Shown here one piece after another: positions 40,662 through 49,375 of a stretch of DNA of 52,459 bases; within the stretch, counting starts at the first letter, position 1; each line of letters begins with the position of its first letter. The notes under the pieces are model-generated. The model was not told the DNA's origin. It did no database searches and was given only the letters and a program-made list of their open reading frames with translations. The stretch is from a virus: positions 1-52,459 of the IMG/VR virus record IMGVR_UViG_3300005841_000040. One strand, given 5' to 3'. The translations under genes were made by a program, and so were the position numbers.

Positions 40662-41740
40662 ACGCCAGCGGTCGCGGCCTCAGGCTTCAAGATTGTCTCG
40701 CTTGCTTGCGATGGGCGTCTAGACTTTATCCATCCGGTAAGAGCGGCTCTGACGGGCTCATCGATATAGCGGAGCATGAGATAAGAAATTGTGGCGACCG
40801 CCAACAGCGTGCCTGCAACGCAAGACGCGTCGCCATATCCTCGCGATCTCACAAACATCACGACGGCGATCATCACCGGGTAATGGACGCAATAGATCGG
40901 ATACGACATGCGCCCGAGAATGGCGCAAGCCTTCTCCATAAACTTCGGCACCTCATAGGACGCTCCGAGCCATACGATCATCGGCCCGATCGAAAGTGCG
41001 AAAATAAGGTCGCGCCCCGCGCGCCATTTGCCGGGATCATGCCAGAAACAGAAGATCAAGATCGGCCAGCCGAGCAGCGCCAGGAACCCTTTACCAGGTG
41101 CCGGCGTGCTGCATGATCTCGCAATCAATTGGCCTATGATGAAGGCATAGAGCGTCCGGAAGGCTCCGAAGTAACCGAAGTGCCAAGCCGGTCCCAGGTT
41201 CAACGTCCCGGCGATCACCGTGCCGATGGCGACGAACAATGCCGATGCGATAGCCGCTACAAATAGGATCTTGTCGCGGCTCCGGAAGAGCACGAGACAG
41301 AACACCAGGCTCGCGCCGATCTCGAACAGAAGTGACCAGGAGGGGGCGTTGAGCGGAAACAGATCGCGTCCGGAAGGAAGTGCCGGGAGCATCAAGATGG
41401 CCATACCGGAGGCATCAGCCAGTTGGCCGGATGACAGAACATGAGGAATCCACGGCGGAAGTAAGATCATCGTCTGCACCAAGCCGAGAATCGCTCCGAT
41501 AAGGTACATCGGGTAGAGACGGATAAGACGCGTCTGCAGGAATTTGATAGTGCCGAGACCCGCTCTAAGGCTTTCCTCGTACGATCTGGTCAAGACGAAA
41601 CCGCTGAGACCAAAGAAGAAATCTACGGCCAAATATCCAGAATTGACTGCGTTGATGTCGAAGCTTCGCAGATGGAAGAGAACGACAGCGATCGCTCCCA
41701 GGCCGCGTAAGCCGTCTAGACCATGATTTCTGTCGTTCAT
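40658..41740 (-). CDS. Acyltransferase 3 family protein, likely O-antigen or exopolysaccharide O-acylase
   Basis: 360 residues, read leftward. It begins [20 protein letters not shown], with the conserved R and H of the acyltransferase-3 family (OafA, OatA, Shigella phage Oac), continues [20 protein letters not shown] and [19 protein letters not shown], and has about ten membrane segments. It would transfer acetyl or another acyl group to a surface glycan. Phage members change the host's receptor and block superinfection. The gene is set against the operon and lacks an obvious ribosome site, so its promoter should lie in the 113-base gap to its right. Confidence 0.9.
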   Translation of the reverse strand: MNDRNHGLDGLRGLGAIAVVLFHLRSFDINAVNSGYLAVDFFFGLSGFVLTRSYEESLRAGLGTIKFLQTRLIRLYPMYLIGAILGLVQTMILLPPWIPHVLSSGQLADASGMAILMLPALPSGRDLFPLNAPSWSLLFEIGASLVFCLVLFRSRDKILFVAAIASALFVAIGTVIAGTLNLGPAWHFGYFGAFRTLYAFIIGQLIARSCSTPAPGKGFLALLGWPILIFCFWHDPGKWRAGRDLIFALSIGPMIVWLGASYEVPKFMEKACAILGRMSYPIYCVHYPVMIAVVMFVRSRGYGDASCVAGTLLAVATISYLMLRYIDEPVRAALTGWIKSRRPSQASETILKPEAATAGV

Positions 41741-41853
41741 GTTGTTGATGACTTACCCATAACTCCCTCAGTGACAAGGGCGCTGTAAGCTTAACGCGCC
41801 CCAAAACAGAACACAGTCCCAGCATCTGTTTGAACAGCCAAGGACCCAAAAAG

Positions 41854-42414
41854 ATGACCCTTCAATACGGCACGACGCTGCGCAACGCCCGGCAGGATCA
41901 GAATGAAACCACGATCGGCACCGCCCCCGTCATCCAGTTCCGCACCGGTGCGCCGCCAGCCAATTGCGGATCGGCCGATAGCGGCACGCTCATCGGTTCG
42001 ATGACGCTTCCTTCCGACTGGATGGCCAATGCGTCCGGCGGTAGCAAATCCAAATCCGGTACATGGTCGATGACCACCTCCGCCGCCGGTCGCATCGCTC
42101 ACGCGCGGCTCAAGGACAGCGGCCTGACCACCTGTCATATGCAATGGATCGTCGCCATGCCGTGGCAGGCTAGCTATGCCTATTCGACCGGCGACTATGT
42201 CACCAATGATAGCGGCAAGCTCTATAAGGCAACCGCTGGCGGCACGTCGGCCAGTTCAGGCGGTCCGACCGGTACTGGAGCCAGTATCACGGACAATGGT
42301 GTCACCTGGGCCTATCAGCAGGCCGCCGCGGACATGACGATCGACAATGCCGTCGTCGTGTCTGGACAGACGGTCAACGTCAGCACCTTCCAAACCACTG
42401 ACGGTAATCCATAG
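41854..42414 (+). CDS. Structural tail protein with carbohydrate-binding-like module
   Basis: 186 residues from the ATG at 41854, with AAGGA about ten bases upstream. The N-terminal half (TLQYGTTLRNARQDQNETTI, IQFRTGAPPANCGSADSGTL) is a phage structural signature. A module WQASYAYSTGDYVTNDSGKL then YKATAGGTSASSGGPTGTG resembles the short chitin-/carbohydrate-binding modules of phage fibres, with a conserved W-A-Y end (NGVTWAYQQ). Probably part of the baseplate or fibre. Confidence 0.7.
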   Translation: MTLQYGTTLRNARQDQNETTIGTAPVIQFRTGAPPANCGSADSGTLIGSMTLPSDWMANASGGSKSKSGTWSMTTSAAGRIAHARLKDSGLTTCHMQWIVAMPWQASYAYSTGDYVTNDSGKLYKATAGGTSASSGGPTGTGASITDNGVTWAYQQAAADMTIDNAVVVSGQTVNVSTFQTTDGNP

Positions 42415-42431
42415 GCGCCCGGGAGACGTAG

Positions 42432-42911
42432 ATGGCTGATATCAAGCAAAAATTCGGTACGAACAATCAGGCGCTGACGATCACGCTGGCGTCACTAGCC
42501 AGTGCCGCGATGCGCGAATGCACGGCCGTCGACAATACGACCGACCTGTTCATGGACGTGAAGGTAGCCGTTAAGGTGAAAACAGGCGCGAGCGGCGTCT
42601 CGTCGACGGGCTCGATCAATATCTATGCCTATGCGTCGGTGGACGGCGGCACGTCCTACACCTCGAGCGCGACCGGATCGGACGCCGTCTATTCGGGCAG
42701 ACAATCGAACCTGATTTATCTCGGCTCGCTCGACGCGGTGAACAATGCCGTCACCTATTCGAGCACGTTCAGCCTGTCGCGGATTTTCGGCTATGGCGGC
42801 ATTCCGGCGAAGTGGGGCATCATCATCGAAAATCTGAGCGGCGCCGCGCTTGATGCCACTGGCGGAAACCACAGCGTCACCTATCAGGGCGTGCTGGCAC
42901 AGGCCGTCTGA
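42432..42911 (+). CDS. Hypothetical structural protein of the fibre region
   Basis: 159 residues, beta-rich with Ser/Thr/Ala (FMDVKVAVKVKTGASGVSST, YAYASVDGGTSYTSSATGSD, AVTYSSTFSLSRIFGYGG). No membrane segment or signal. The composition fits small virion proteins in this cluster. Family unknown. Confidence 0.65.
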   Translation: MADIKQKFGTNNQALTITLASLASAAMRECTAVDNTTDLFMDVKVAVKVKTGASGVSSTGSINIYAYASVDGGTSYTSSATGSDAVYSGRQSNLIYLGSLDAVNNAVTYSSTFSLSRIFGYGGIPAKWGIIIENLSGAALDATGGNHSVTYQGVLAQAV

Positions 42912-42914
42912 CCG

Positions 42915-44171
42915 ATGGCGCGGGGGTTTTCCACCACGCTTGGTGTCGGCACGACGGATGTTGTGACGACGGGAACGTGTCCGGCCGCGAACATTCGAAC
43001 ATACTCAATCTGGTACAATGGGCGTGTCCTCACGGGATCCCCGCGCCTCTGGTACGACGCCAACCAGATGCTGCAGTTCAACGTGTCACCGTTTCAACTG
43101 CTCTTCACGCGAGGATTTTCCACCACCAGCGGGGTTTGGCTCATCACGGGCGGATCGCAGGCGACGACTGGCGTCTGGAATCATTTCGTCATCAGCTTCG
43201 ACAACAGCAGCACCGCAGATCCGGTGGCGTGGATCAATGGCCAGTCCGCAACTGTCGCGGTGAGCACTGCGCCGGTGGGTACGCCAAACGCGATTGCGAC
43301 CAGCCACGTTATTGGCAATCGCACGGCGCAGGATCGCGTGTTCGATGGCCTGCTCGGTGACTTCGCGCTCTGGAATGGAGTGGCACTCACTCAGGCGCAA
43401 GTGCTCGCTCTGTACAAGGGCGCCCGGCCGGACAAGATCGCGCGCGGGGCGCTGGCTGAATGGATCGACCTGCAGAGCGGGCGGCCGGTGTCGCGCGCCG
43501 GCAGGACGCCACCCAGCCTTGTCGGGACTAAGATCAGGCCGGACAGTTCGCGCTATATTTGGCCCATAGAGTCGAACGCGCCGTTCGGCGGCTTCCTATT
43601 GCCCGTCACGGCCACCTTCAACGTGACGGAGTTAACTGACGGCATTTCCGCCAGTGCCTCCGCCACGGTGGCGGCAAGCAGTGCTGTGACTGAGGCTGCT
43701 GACGGACTAAGCGCCGCCGCGGCCGCCGCCATAGCGGCAGCAGCATCGCTCACGGAAAGTCCTGATACCATCGTGGCCTCGGCGTCCGCTCAAATCGCCG
43801 CCGCATTGGCTTTGATCGAGGCACCGGACAGCGTCACGGCGAGCGCGACAGTCGCGATATCGGCACTGCTGAATATGGCCGAAAGTCCGGACGCGGTTGC
43901 CGGATCGGCGAGCGCTGCAATCGTGGCAAACGCCGCTATGAGCGAAGCGCTCGATATCATCGCCGCCGCCGCGGCATCCGGCGTCACGGCATCGGCAGCT
44001 TTGGTTGAAGCGGCGGACACGCTCATCGGTGCCATTCGGGACCTCGCAGATCTGATCATTCCCGCCGGCCACCTTGTCAAGCCAGCAGCCCGCGTCCGCC
44101 TGGTCACCCCTGAAGCTCGTGGCCGCGTCGTGAAGCCCGGTGCCCGTATCCGCTATGTGAGGCCGAAATGA
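42915..44171 (+). CDS. LamG/lectin-like fibre protein with 21-residue repeats
   Basis: 418 residues. Residues 1-165 are a LamG-like jelly roll (ANIRTYSIWYNGRVLTGSPR, GVWNHFVISFDNSSTADPVA, RVFDGLLGDFALWNGVALTQ). Residues about 237-375 are a run of six complete 21-residue repeats plus a partial one. The C-terminus (VKPAARVRLVTPEARGRVVK) is a basic repeat that recurs in phage fibre adaptors. It probably forms the fibre shaft and head of a carbohydrate-binding fibre. Confidence 0.8.
   Translation: MARGFSTTLGVGTTDVVTTGTCPAANIRTYSIWYNGRVLTGSPRLWYDANQMLQFNVSPFQLLFTRGFSTTSGVWLITGGSQATTGVWNHFVISFDNSSTADPVAWINGQSATVAVSTAPVGTPNAIATSHVIGNRTAQDRVFDGLLGDFALWNGVALTQAQVLALYKGARPDKIARGALAEWIDLQSGRPVSRAGRTPPSLVGTKIRPDSSRYIWPIESNAPFGGFLLPVTATFNVTELTDGISASASATVAASSAVTEAADGLSAAAAAAIAAAASLTESPDTIVASASAQIAAALALIEAPDSVTASATVAISALLNMAESPDAVAGSASAAIVANAAMSEALDIIAAAAASGVTASAALVEAADTLIGAIRDLADLIIPAGHLVKPAARVRLVTPEARGRVVKPGARIRYVRPK
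43623..44037 (+). repeat. Six and a half tandem 21-residue repeats
   Basis: The units begin VTELTDGISASASATVAASS, VTEAADGLSAAAAAAIAAAA, LTESPDTIVASASAQIAAAL, LIEAPDSVTASATVAISALL, MAESPDAVAGSASAAIVANA and MSEALDIIAAAAASGVTASA (first twenty residues of each). Each keeps hydrophobic-x-E-x-x-D and an Ala-rich second half, with an exact 63-base period. Divergent DNA shows the array is old. Confidence 0.85.
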
Positions 44172-44452
44172 TCTATAAGTGGGATTACAAATATTCTGAG
44201 GAAGGCGACTTCTTCTATCATGATTGGGTGGACATGCTGGGCGGCGACACGATGCTCGGCGAGCCGACGCCCACCGCGCTCGATTGCCCCGGCCTCACAT
44301 TTGGCTCGGTCGTCACCACCGGAACGATTACCAAGATCTTCATCAGCGGCGGCACGCCGACCCCGCTCGCGAGGGTCAAGTTAAGTGTGAACACTGCTGC
44401 CGGACGGCTGCCGCTCGTCTCTGTCATCGGCCTGCCGGTCCTGCCGGCCTGA
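44168..44452 (+). CDS. Phage fibre-tail adaptor-like protein
   Basis: 94 residues from an ATGA overlap. It starts MIYKWDYKYSEEGDFFYHDW, then LDCPGLTFGSVVTTGTITKI and RVKLSVNTAAGRLPLVSVIG, the pattern of the short phage fibre-tail adaptor family, which join fibre to baseplate. It follows the fibre genes directly. Confidence 0.7.
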   Translation: MIYKWDYKYSEEGDFFYHDWVDMLGGDTMLGEPTPTALDCPGLTFGSVVTTGTITKIFISGGTPTPLARVKLSVNTAAGRLPLVSVIGLPVLPA

Positions 44453-44494
44453 CCGAAAATAAAATTCACCAAGTTCTAAAAGGGGATAGACTTG

Positions 44495-44905
44495 ATGAGC
44501 GTGCCATCCCAAGGTCGCAGCATAGACGAAATGAGCAAGTGGCTGGGCAAGATCGAAGGTGTCGTCGAGGGACTGGAGAAATACGTCCATGAGTTTCGCC
44601 ACGATGAGCGCAACCGACGGCAGGCGGACCAGACATTCCAGGATAAGGTTATCGCCCGGCTTGACAAGATGCGGGACGATATCGAGGAAATGCGAGCGAA
44701 GGATGCCGCGGCGCTCGCGGCTGTCCGCCTCGCCGACCGTGAAGAATTCGAAGGCCTCCGCTCCGACGTCGAGGAACTTAAGCGGGCAAATGACAAGCGC
44801 GAGGGCGTTTGGGGCGCGCTCGACTGGCTGATCAATAGCCCACTTATCGGATGGCTGGCAGCTGCCGCCGCAATCTTCTGGGGCATGCTGAAAACCAAGC
44901 ACTGA
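44495..44905 (+). CDS. Coiled-coil protein with C-terminal membrane anchor, lysis-associated
   Basis: 136 residues from the ATG at 44495, AGGGG nine bases before. Residues 10-100 are a coiled coil (IDEMSKWLGKIEGVVEGLEK, DDIEEMRAKDAAALAAVRLA) and the end is one membrane segment (SPLIGWLAAAAAIFWGML). This is the XhlA/DUF1515-like plan: a membrane-anchored coiled coil next to endolysin. It may help holin action. Confidence 0.65.
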   Translation: MSVPSQGRSIDEMSKWLGKIEGVVEGLEKYVHEFRHDERNRRQADQTFQDKVIARLDKMRDDIEEMRAKDAAALAAVRLADREEFEGLRSDVEELKRANDKREGVWGALDWLINSPLIGWLAAAAAIFWGMLKTKH

Positions 44906-44948
44906 ATCCCGCGCCACATCGGCGCCAACTTCAACAGGGAAAATCGAA

Positions 44949-45413
44949 ATGCAACCATCAGCGGACATTGTCGCCGCCGCGCAGGCGTGCGAGCGCAAAT
45001 GGAAGATCCCGGCGTCTGTGAGCCTTGCCCAATGGGCGCTCGAGAGCGGCTGGGGCAAGCACGATCTGGGGTGTTTCAACTATTTCGGAATGAAGTCGCC
45101 ATGCGGTGCCGACGGCATTCCGCTGACGCCATTCGTGATGATGCGGACCCGCGAGCAGGATCGCTTCGGCCACGATTATTACATCCAGGCGCCGTTTCGA
45201 AAGTTCGCCTCGGCCGAGGAGGCGTTCGACGAGCACGGCAAGCTGCTCGCGACGAAGCACGCCTATGCCGCGGCCTTCGCCAAGCTCCCCGACGTTGAGG
45301 CATTCATCGACACCATGGCGCCGGTCTACGCGACCGACAAGGGCTACGCGAAGGCGCTGCGCGCGGTGATCCACGGATCGAACCTGCATCAATATGACGG
45401 GGGACACGGATGA
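44949..45413 (+). CDS. Glucosaminidase-type endolysin
   Basis: 154 residues. ACERKWKIPASVSLAQWALE with the catalytic Glu (E32), SGWGKHDLGCFNYFGMKSP, and ALRAVIHGSNLHQ match the glucosaminidase (GH73/FlgJ-like) fold that hydrolyses the sugar backbone of peptidoglycan. No signal peptide is seen, so holin-dependent release is expected. It overlaps the holin gene by ATGA. Confidence 0.85.
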   Translation: MQPSADIVAAAQACERKWKIPASVSLAQWALESGWGKHDLGCFNYFGMKSPCGADGIPLTPFVMMRTREQDRFGHDYYIQAPFRKFASAEEAFDEHGKLLATKHAYAAAFAKLPDVEAFIDTMAPVYATDKGYAKALRAVIHGSNLHQYDGGHG

Positions 45414-45679
45414 ACTGGAATATTCTTCGCAACGTCGCGGGCGAGTTCGAACTCGGCCGCGTGTACCTCGGCCTCGGCGGCATCCTGGCCATGGTCTCGC
45501 CGATCGGGTTCGAGGGCTGGGACATGTGGAAGAACGGCGCACACTTCGACGTGACGGCCTGGTGCGTCGCCTATCCCGGCGGCTTGGCTGCGCTCGCCGC
45601 GCTCGGTCTCTTCTCGATCGGGCGCAAGGAAAAGGACATCGCGCAGGCGCGGGTCACGACGCAGGGGGCGAACCCATGA
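45410..45679 (+). CDS. Holin-like membrane protein
   Basis: 89 residues with two membrane segments: around residues 17-37 (VYLGLGGILAMVSPIGF) and 52-70 (CVAYPGGLAALAALGLFS), then a charged end. Placement directly after the endolysin, in ATGA overlap, supports a class II-type holin. Confidence 0.65.
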   Translation: MNWNILRNVAGEFELGRVYLGLGGILAMVSPIGFEGWDMWKNGAHFDVTAWCVAYPGGLAALAALGLFSIGRKEKDIAQARVTTQGANP

Positions 45680-45906
45680 GCAGCCCGTTCGGCCGCAAAC
45701 TGAGCGCAGCCGAAGCAGAGGCTTACCTCGGCGGCGATGCGATGAATCTGGTGCGACAGCAGCTCATGCTGGTGATGCTCGATCGTCTTGGTGGGGAGCT
45801 GACCATTCCAGTTTCTGAGGTCGATGCAACAGGCCGCTTCACGATGACAATGAATGTCGATCAAGCCGCCAAAACCTTCACGTTGAAGCTCGGGAGAACG
45901 CAATGA
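45676..45906 (+). CDS. Small hypothetical protein in lysis cluster
   Basis: 76 residues from the ATGA-overlap start at 45676. The first half is helical (LSAAEAEAYLGGDAMNLVRQ), the second half a beta hairpin (GRFTMTMNVDQAAKTFTLKL). No family recognised; proteins like this occur in phage lysis regions. Confidence 0.55.
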   Translation: MSSPFGRKLSAAEAEAYLGGDAMNLVRQQLMLVMLDRLGGELTIPVSEVDATGRFTMTMNVDQAAKTFTLKLGRTQ

Positions 45907-46454
45907 CCATCTGCGTGACATTCCTTGATCGCGAGGAATATCGCCAGCGCAGCGATGCCCGCATCGAAGCCCACCGTGCGTGGTGCGCCGCGCATCCTGA
46001 GATCGATATATCGAAGGGCTGGCCGCCGGAGCTGCGGGCCATGAATGAGAGCTTCATTGGGCCTGGCATGATGTGGGAATGTCCGTGGTTTTTCGATCCT
46101 CACGACCCTGACCACCAGGAAAGGCGCGAGTATTATCTTTCGCAACCTGACAGTTTTTTCGAGCCAGCCAATAACAGCAGTCGGGGTGTCTTGTCGCTCT
46201 ACTATTGGCGGCAATGGTCGCACATCCGGCCGCCATACAATGTGCTGTGCCCGAACGGCGATAGTTGGATGCCTGATCAGGTGTCGAGCAACGGCATCGG
46301 CTGGCAGGTGACCGGCGAGCCGCCATTGATCACGGCGGCGCCCAGCATACAAACTGGCCGCTACCACGGATTTCTTCAAAATGGTCGGTTCACGCCGGAC
46401 TGTGAGCGACCGCACGCGCCAAACGGCGTGCGCCATGACGGATCGCCGGCATGA
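45903..46454 (+). CDS. Hypothetical protein linked to DUF6527
   Basis: 183 residues in ATGA overlap with both neighbours. Trp/Pro/His-rich (GPGMMWECPWFFDPHDPDHQ, LSLYYWRQWSHIRPPYNVLC, PNGDSWMPDQVSSNGIGWQV). The conserved-looking W and H/D residues suggest a compact enzyme or binding domain. It stands beside DUF6527 and may work with it. No family recognised. Confidence 0.6.
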   Translation: MTICVTFLDREEYRQRSDARIEAHRAWCAAHPEIDISKGWPPELRAMNESFIGPGMMWECPWFFDPHDPDHQERREYYLSQPDSFFEPANNSSRGVLSLYYWRQWSHIRPPYNVLCPNGDSWMPDQVSSNGIGWQVTGEPPLITAAPSIQTGRYHGFLQNGRFTPDCERPHAPNGVRHDGSPA

Positions 46455-46774
46455 CCGATTGGCAGCCTCTTTCGCCGATCCTGCGCAAAGACGGGATCAA
46501 CGATGATCTCCTCTATTTCATGTGCCCTGGCTGCGGTACGGAGCACGTGATCCGCTATGGGGGCCACGACACATGGTCATGGAACGGGAATGTGCTCAAG
46601 CCCACGTTCCTGCCATCGGTCAAGGTCACCTATAACGGCCCTGATGCGGACACGGGGGGCAGGCCGGCCGCCATCTGTCATTCGTTCGTGACCGACGGCC
46701 GAATTCAGTTTCTCGCCGACAGCACCCATGCGCTCGCCGGCCAGACCGTCGATCTTCCGGAATTTCCGGCATGA
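46451..46774 (+). CDS. DUF6527 family protein
   Basis: 107 residues. It shows the family's CPGCGTEHVIRYGG zinc-type motif, TWSWNGNVLKPTFLPSVKV, and the C-terminal CHSFVTDGRIQFLADSTHAL then AGQTVDLPEF. DUF6527 proteins are common in phage late clusters; function unknown. ATGA overlaps on both sides. Confidence 0.78.
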   Translation: MTDWQPLSPILRKDGINDDLLYFMCPGCGTEHVIRYGGHDTWSWNGNVLKPTFLPSVKVTYNGPDADTGGRPAAICHSFVTDGRIQFLADSTHALAGQTVDLPEFPA

Positions 46775-47346
46775 TCCCCGGTGCGATCATCACCTTCGCG
46801 CTCGACGCGCTCAAGTTCGTCGGCCGTAACTGGAAATGGTTTGGCCTGGCCGCGCTGTTGATGCTCGTGAAATGTGAGCATGACGGCAAGCTCCACTGGA
46901 AGGCCAAGGCGGCCCAACGGGAAGCTGAACTCAAGACCTTCGCTGACCGTGTGGACGCGGCGACCGCGAAGTTCCGCGCCGCCGGGCTGGAGCGCCTCGT
47001 GCACGTCCAGCAAGCCCAGATCGACACATTGCAAAAGGACCGGGACGATGCGCTCTCTCTTGCTGCTCAGCGCCTTGCTGAGTTTAACCGCGTGCGGCAA
47101 AACACTGCCGACGCCAGTGGCGGACGGCTTGAGCCCGTGTCCGCCATTCCCGAAGCGGCCGGCGGATTTGTCGCCGATTCCGCCCATCCGGGATTTTATT
47201 CGATACTTGCCTCAGACGCCATCACGCTGATGCAGAACTGCCAGGGCTGGGCCGACGCCTATGACAGCCTGGCGCACGCGTGGGACCATCAGGCGGCGAT
47301 CACGGTCGACCTGCCGCCCGCCAAGCCAATTTCTCCGAACCCGTAA
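46771..47346 (+). CDS. Inner-membrane spanin (Rz-like)
   Basis: 191 residues. It begins with a membrane anchor, ITFALDALKFVGRNWKWFGL then AALLMLVKCEHDG, followed by a periplasmic coiled coil (KAKAAQREAELKTFADRVDA, IDTLQKDRDDALSLAAQRLA). The C-terminus is soluble. A lipoprotein frame sits inside it, as with lambda Rz/Rz1, so the pair would bridge the envelope at lysis. Confidence 0.78.
   Translation: MIPGAIITFALDALKFVGRNWKWFGLAALLMLVKCEHDGKLHWKAKAAQREAELKTFADRVDAATAKFRAAGLERLVHVQQAQIDTLQKDRDDALSLAAQRLAEFNRVRQNTADASGGRLEPVSAIPEAAGGFVADSAHPGFYSILASDAITLMQNCQGWADAYDSLAHAWDHQAAITVDLPPAKPISPNP
47048..47230 (+). CDS. Nested outer-membrane spanin lipoprotein (Rz1-like)
   Basis: 60 residues, read in the +1 frame inside the Rz-like gene. 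MRSLLLLSALLSLTAC has a lipoprotein signal with lipobox LTAC, giving Cys16 as the modified residue; the mature part is Pro-rich (PTPVADGLSPCPPFPKRPAD), as in Rz1. The internal ATG is the only plausible start. Confidence 0.75.
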   Translation: MRSLLLLSALLSLTACGKTLPTPVADGLSPCPPFPKRPADLSPIPPIRDFIRYLPQTPSR

Positions 47347-47358
47347 AAGGAACCTTAC

Positions 47359-48615
47359 ATGCGCAGACTGTTCACGGGGCTGCTCAGCCTCGCGCTATCG
47401 CTTGTCTTCATGACGATGGCCATTCCCGCACACGCCACGCTCGCAGACGCGCAGTGGGTATGCACGCACCAGAGCACGCATACCGCGGCACAGATCGCCT
47501 GGGCCGAGACTCTGGTGCCGGGCTGTGTCGTCACGCCGACGCCTGCTCCGGCTCCCACGCCAGTACCGCCAGCGCCACCCGGGGGCATGAAGGTCACGAG
47601 TTCGACCGGGCTGCTGACCGGGCTGATGAACGCGAAGGGCGGCGAGACCTTCTTGCTCGCGCCCGGCGGCTACAGCCTCAAGCTGTCGGGCAAGAGCTTC
47701 GCCACGCCCGTCACGATCACCTCGGCCGATCCGGCCAACCGCGTGCAGATCAATTATATGAAGCTGGCCAGCGTCGCCGGCATCACTTTCCGGAAGATTG
47801 ATTTCGCGCGCGGCGCGGTGCCGGCTGGGACGGATGTCAACTCGCAGACGATCGCGATGGGCGTTGGATCGAGCAACCTCAGCTTCGACCAGGTCTATGT
47901 CCACGGCTCACTTGACGGCAATGCCCGCAACGACGCGGTCGGTATGATCTTCAACGGCGGCAGCAATATCGCCGTCACCAACAGCCGCTTCCAGCAGCTC
48001 GGCCGTGCTGCGCAGTTTTTCGGCATTAGCGCCGTGACGGTGGCGAAGAACGACGTGCGCGAGATCCGCTCGGACGGCTTCGATTTTTCCGCCGTCTCCA
48101 ATGCGCTGATCGACGGGAATTTCTTCACCAACTTTCAGCGCGTCGCAACCGATCACCCCGACGCCGTCCAATTTCAGACGGCGGGCAGCAGCCGATCGTC
48201 TGCTGATATCGTGATCCGCAACAATGTGCTGCTACCAGGCAGCGGTAACGGCACGCAGGGCATCTTCATGCGCGATGAAGTGGGCACGCTACCTTACAAA
48301 CGCGTGACGATCGCCAATAATCTGCTGGTCGGGAACGGCATGGAAAACGGGATCACAATTAGCAATGGTGCCGATATCACCATCACCGGCAACAGCGTGC
48401 TGTCGCCGATCGATGGCGATGTGTTCTGGATCAGGCTCGGGCCGATCGCTGGCAAGAAGCTGGTCAGCGGCAACATCGCCATGCGCGGCGGCCAGAAGAC
48501 GCCAACGGACCTTTTCAACGCGGCCCAGCTCTCGCAGCTCACGCTGGTCAACGTCGCGAAGATCTCGGCCGCAGCGCTAGTGGTTCCCGCCTGGGGTTAT
48601 CAGCCGGTACAGTGA
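47359..48615 (+). CDS. Secreted right-handed beta-helix protein
   Basis: 418 residues. A Sec signal (MRRLFTGLLSLALSLVFMTM, ending AHA) is followed by a short domain with two Cys, a Pro/Thr linker (PTPAPAPTPVPPAP), and a long parallel beta-helix: repeats such as ITFRKIDFA, FDQVYVHGS, IAVTNSRFQQ, VTVAKNDVRE, NALIDGNFFT and ADITITGNSV. This is the fold of pectate lyases and many polysaccharide lyases/tailspikes. A glycan-degrading or surface role is likely, but no catalytic residues can be placed. It ends the late operon. Confidence 0.78.
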   Translation: MRRLFTGLLSLALSLVFMTMAIPAHATLADAQWVCTHQSTHTAAQIAWAETLVPGCVVTPTPAPAPTPVPPAPPGGMKVTSSTGLLTGLMNAKGGETFLLAPGGYSLKLSGKSFATPVTITSADPANRVQINYMKLASVAGITFRKIDFARGAVPAGTDVNSQTIAMGVGSSNLSFDQVYVHGSLDGNARNDAVGMIFNGGSNIAVTNSRFQQLGRAAQFFGISAVTVAKNDVREIRSDGFDFSAVSNALIDGNFFTNFQRVATDHPDAVQFQTAGSSRSSADIVIRNNVLLPGSGNGTQGIFMRDEVGTLPYKRVTIANNLLVGNGMENGITISNGADITITGNSVLSPIDGDVFWIRLGPIAGKKLVSGNIAMRGGQKTPTDLFNAAQLSQLTLVNVAKISAAALVVPAWGYQPVQ

Positions 48616-48670
48616 AGTCAGGGGCGAACGAAAACGCGGTGCCGGTGCTGTTCGCTGTCGGCTAGTACCC

Positions 48671-49135
48671 TTATGCAGAGACGCTTTTCTTGCGCCGCCC
48701 GGAAATCGAACCGTCAACCTTCCATTTCTTACGATAATGTGCGGCGCCGGTGCCTGCCACGGCCAACCGTGCCCGCGCAGCTTCAGCCAGAAAACCTGAG
48801 CGATTCCCTGTTATCCGGTCGATCGCGGCGAGCAAACCTTCGTCGAGCGTGATATTTACACGGATTGCACGGCCGGGACGCTCGGCGCGGACGAGTATGC
48901 GAGCAATCTCATCCACCTCGGGATCATGCTCGATGGCATCCAGCTCCGAAGGAGCTGCGATCTGATCGCCATGCTCCACTGACACGAGCAAATGGCCATC
49001 AAGGGCCTGTTCAGCATTGCGTGCAGCTTCCTGTAGGGTTGCGCCAGCAGAGGTGCAGCCCGGAAGATCGGGGAAGAATACGCTGTAACCGTCGGCGGCA
49101 CGCTCGACGATCGCAGGATAGAACACGGTGGCCAT
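48671..49135 (-). CDS. hicB: HicB antitoxin
   Basis: 154 residues. The N-terminal partial RNase-H-like fold reads FYPAIVERAADGYSVFFPDL then PGCTSAGATLQEAARNAEQA, typical of HicB. The C-terminus, RVNITLDEGLLAAIDRITGN then RSGFLAEAARARLAV, is a ribbon-helix-helix that binds the operator. It lies 35 bases after hicA, and would mask HicA's active site. Confidence 0.9.
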   Translation of the reverse strand: MATVFYPAIVERAADGYSVFFPDLPGCTSAGATLQEAARNAEQALDGHLLVSVEHGDQIAAPSELDAIEHDPEVDEIARILVRAERPGRAIRVNITLDEGLLAAIDRITGNRSGFLAEAARARLAVAGTGAAHYRKKWKVDGSISGRRKKSVSA

Positions 49136-49170
49136 TACTAGCTCCTTAGTCGTTACATTGGGGCGGGCTC

Positions 49171-49359
49171 TTATCTGAGCCTCACCCCGCTTTGTTTCTC
49201 GATACTTTTCAGGGTCCCTATCGCCATGTCCGCCTTTGGATGCGGGACGGTGACGGTGCCGGGCTTCGTGGGGTGGCGATATTGCTTATGGCTGCCGGAT
49301 TGACGAACCTCGAACCATCCGTCTTTTTCGATCTTTTTGATGACTTCGCTGCTACGCAT
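49171..49359 (-). CDS. hicA: HicA mRNA interferase toxin
   Basis: 62 residues from the ATG at 49359 (an upstream ATG at 49392 would start inside the operator). MRSSEVIKKIEKDGWFEVRQ then SGSHKQYRHPTKPGTVTVPH contains the GSHxxYRHP catalytic-His motif of HicA, whose dsRNA-binding-like fold cleaves mRNA. It precedes hicB, with which it forms a type II pair. Confidence 0.9.
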   Translation of the reverse strand: MRSSEVIKKIEKDGWFEVRQSGSHKQYRHPTKPGTVTVPHPKADMAIGTLKSIEKQSGVRLR

Positions 49360-49375
49360 TCCATTCGCTCCCTCT

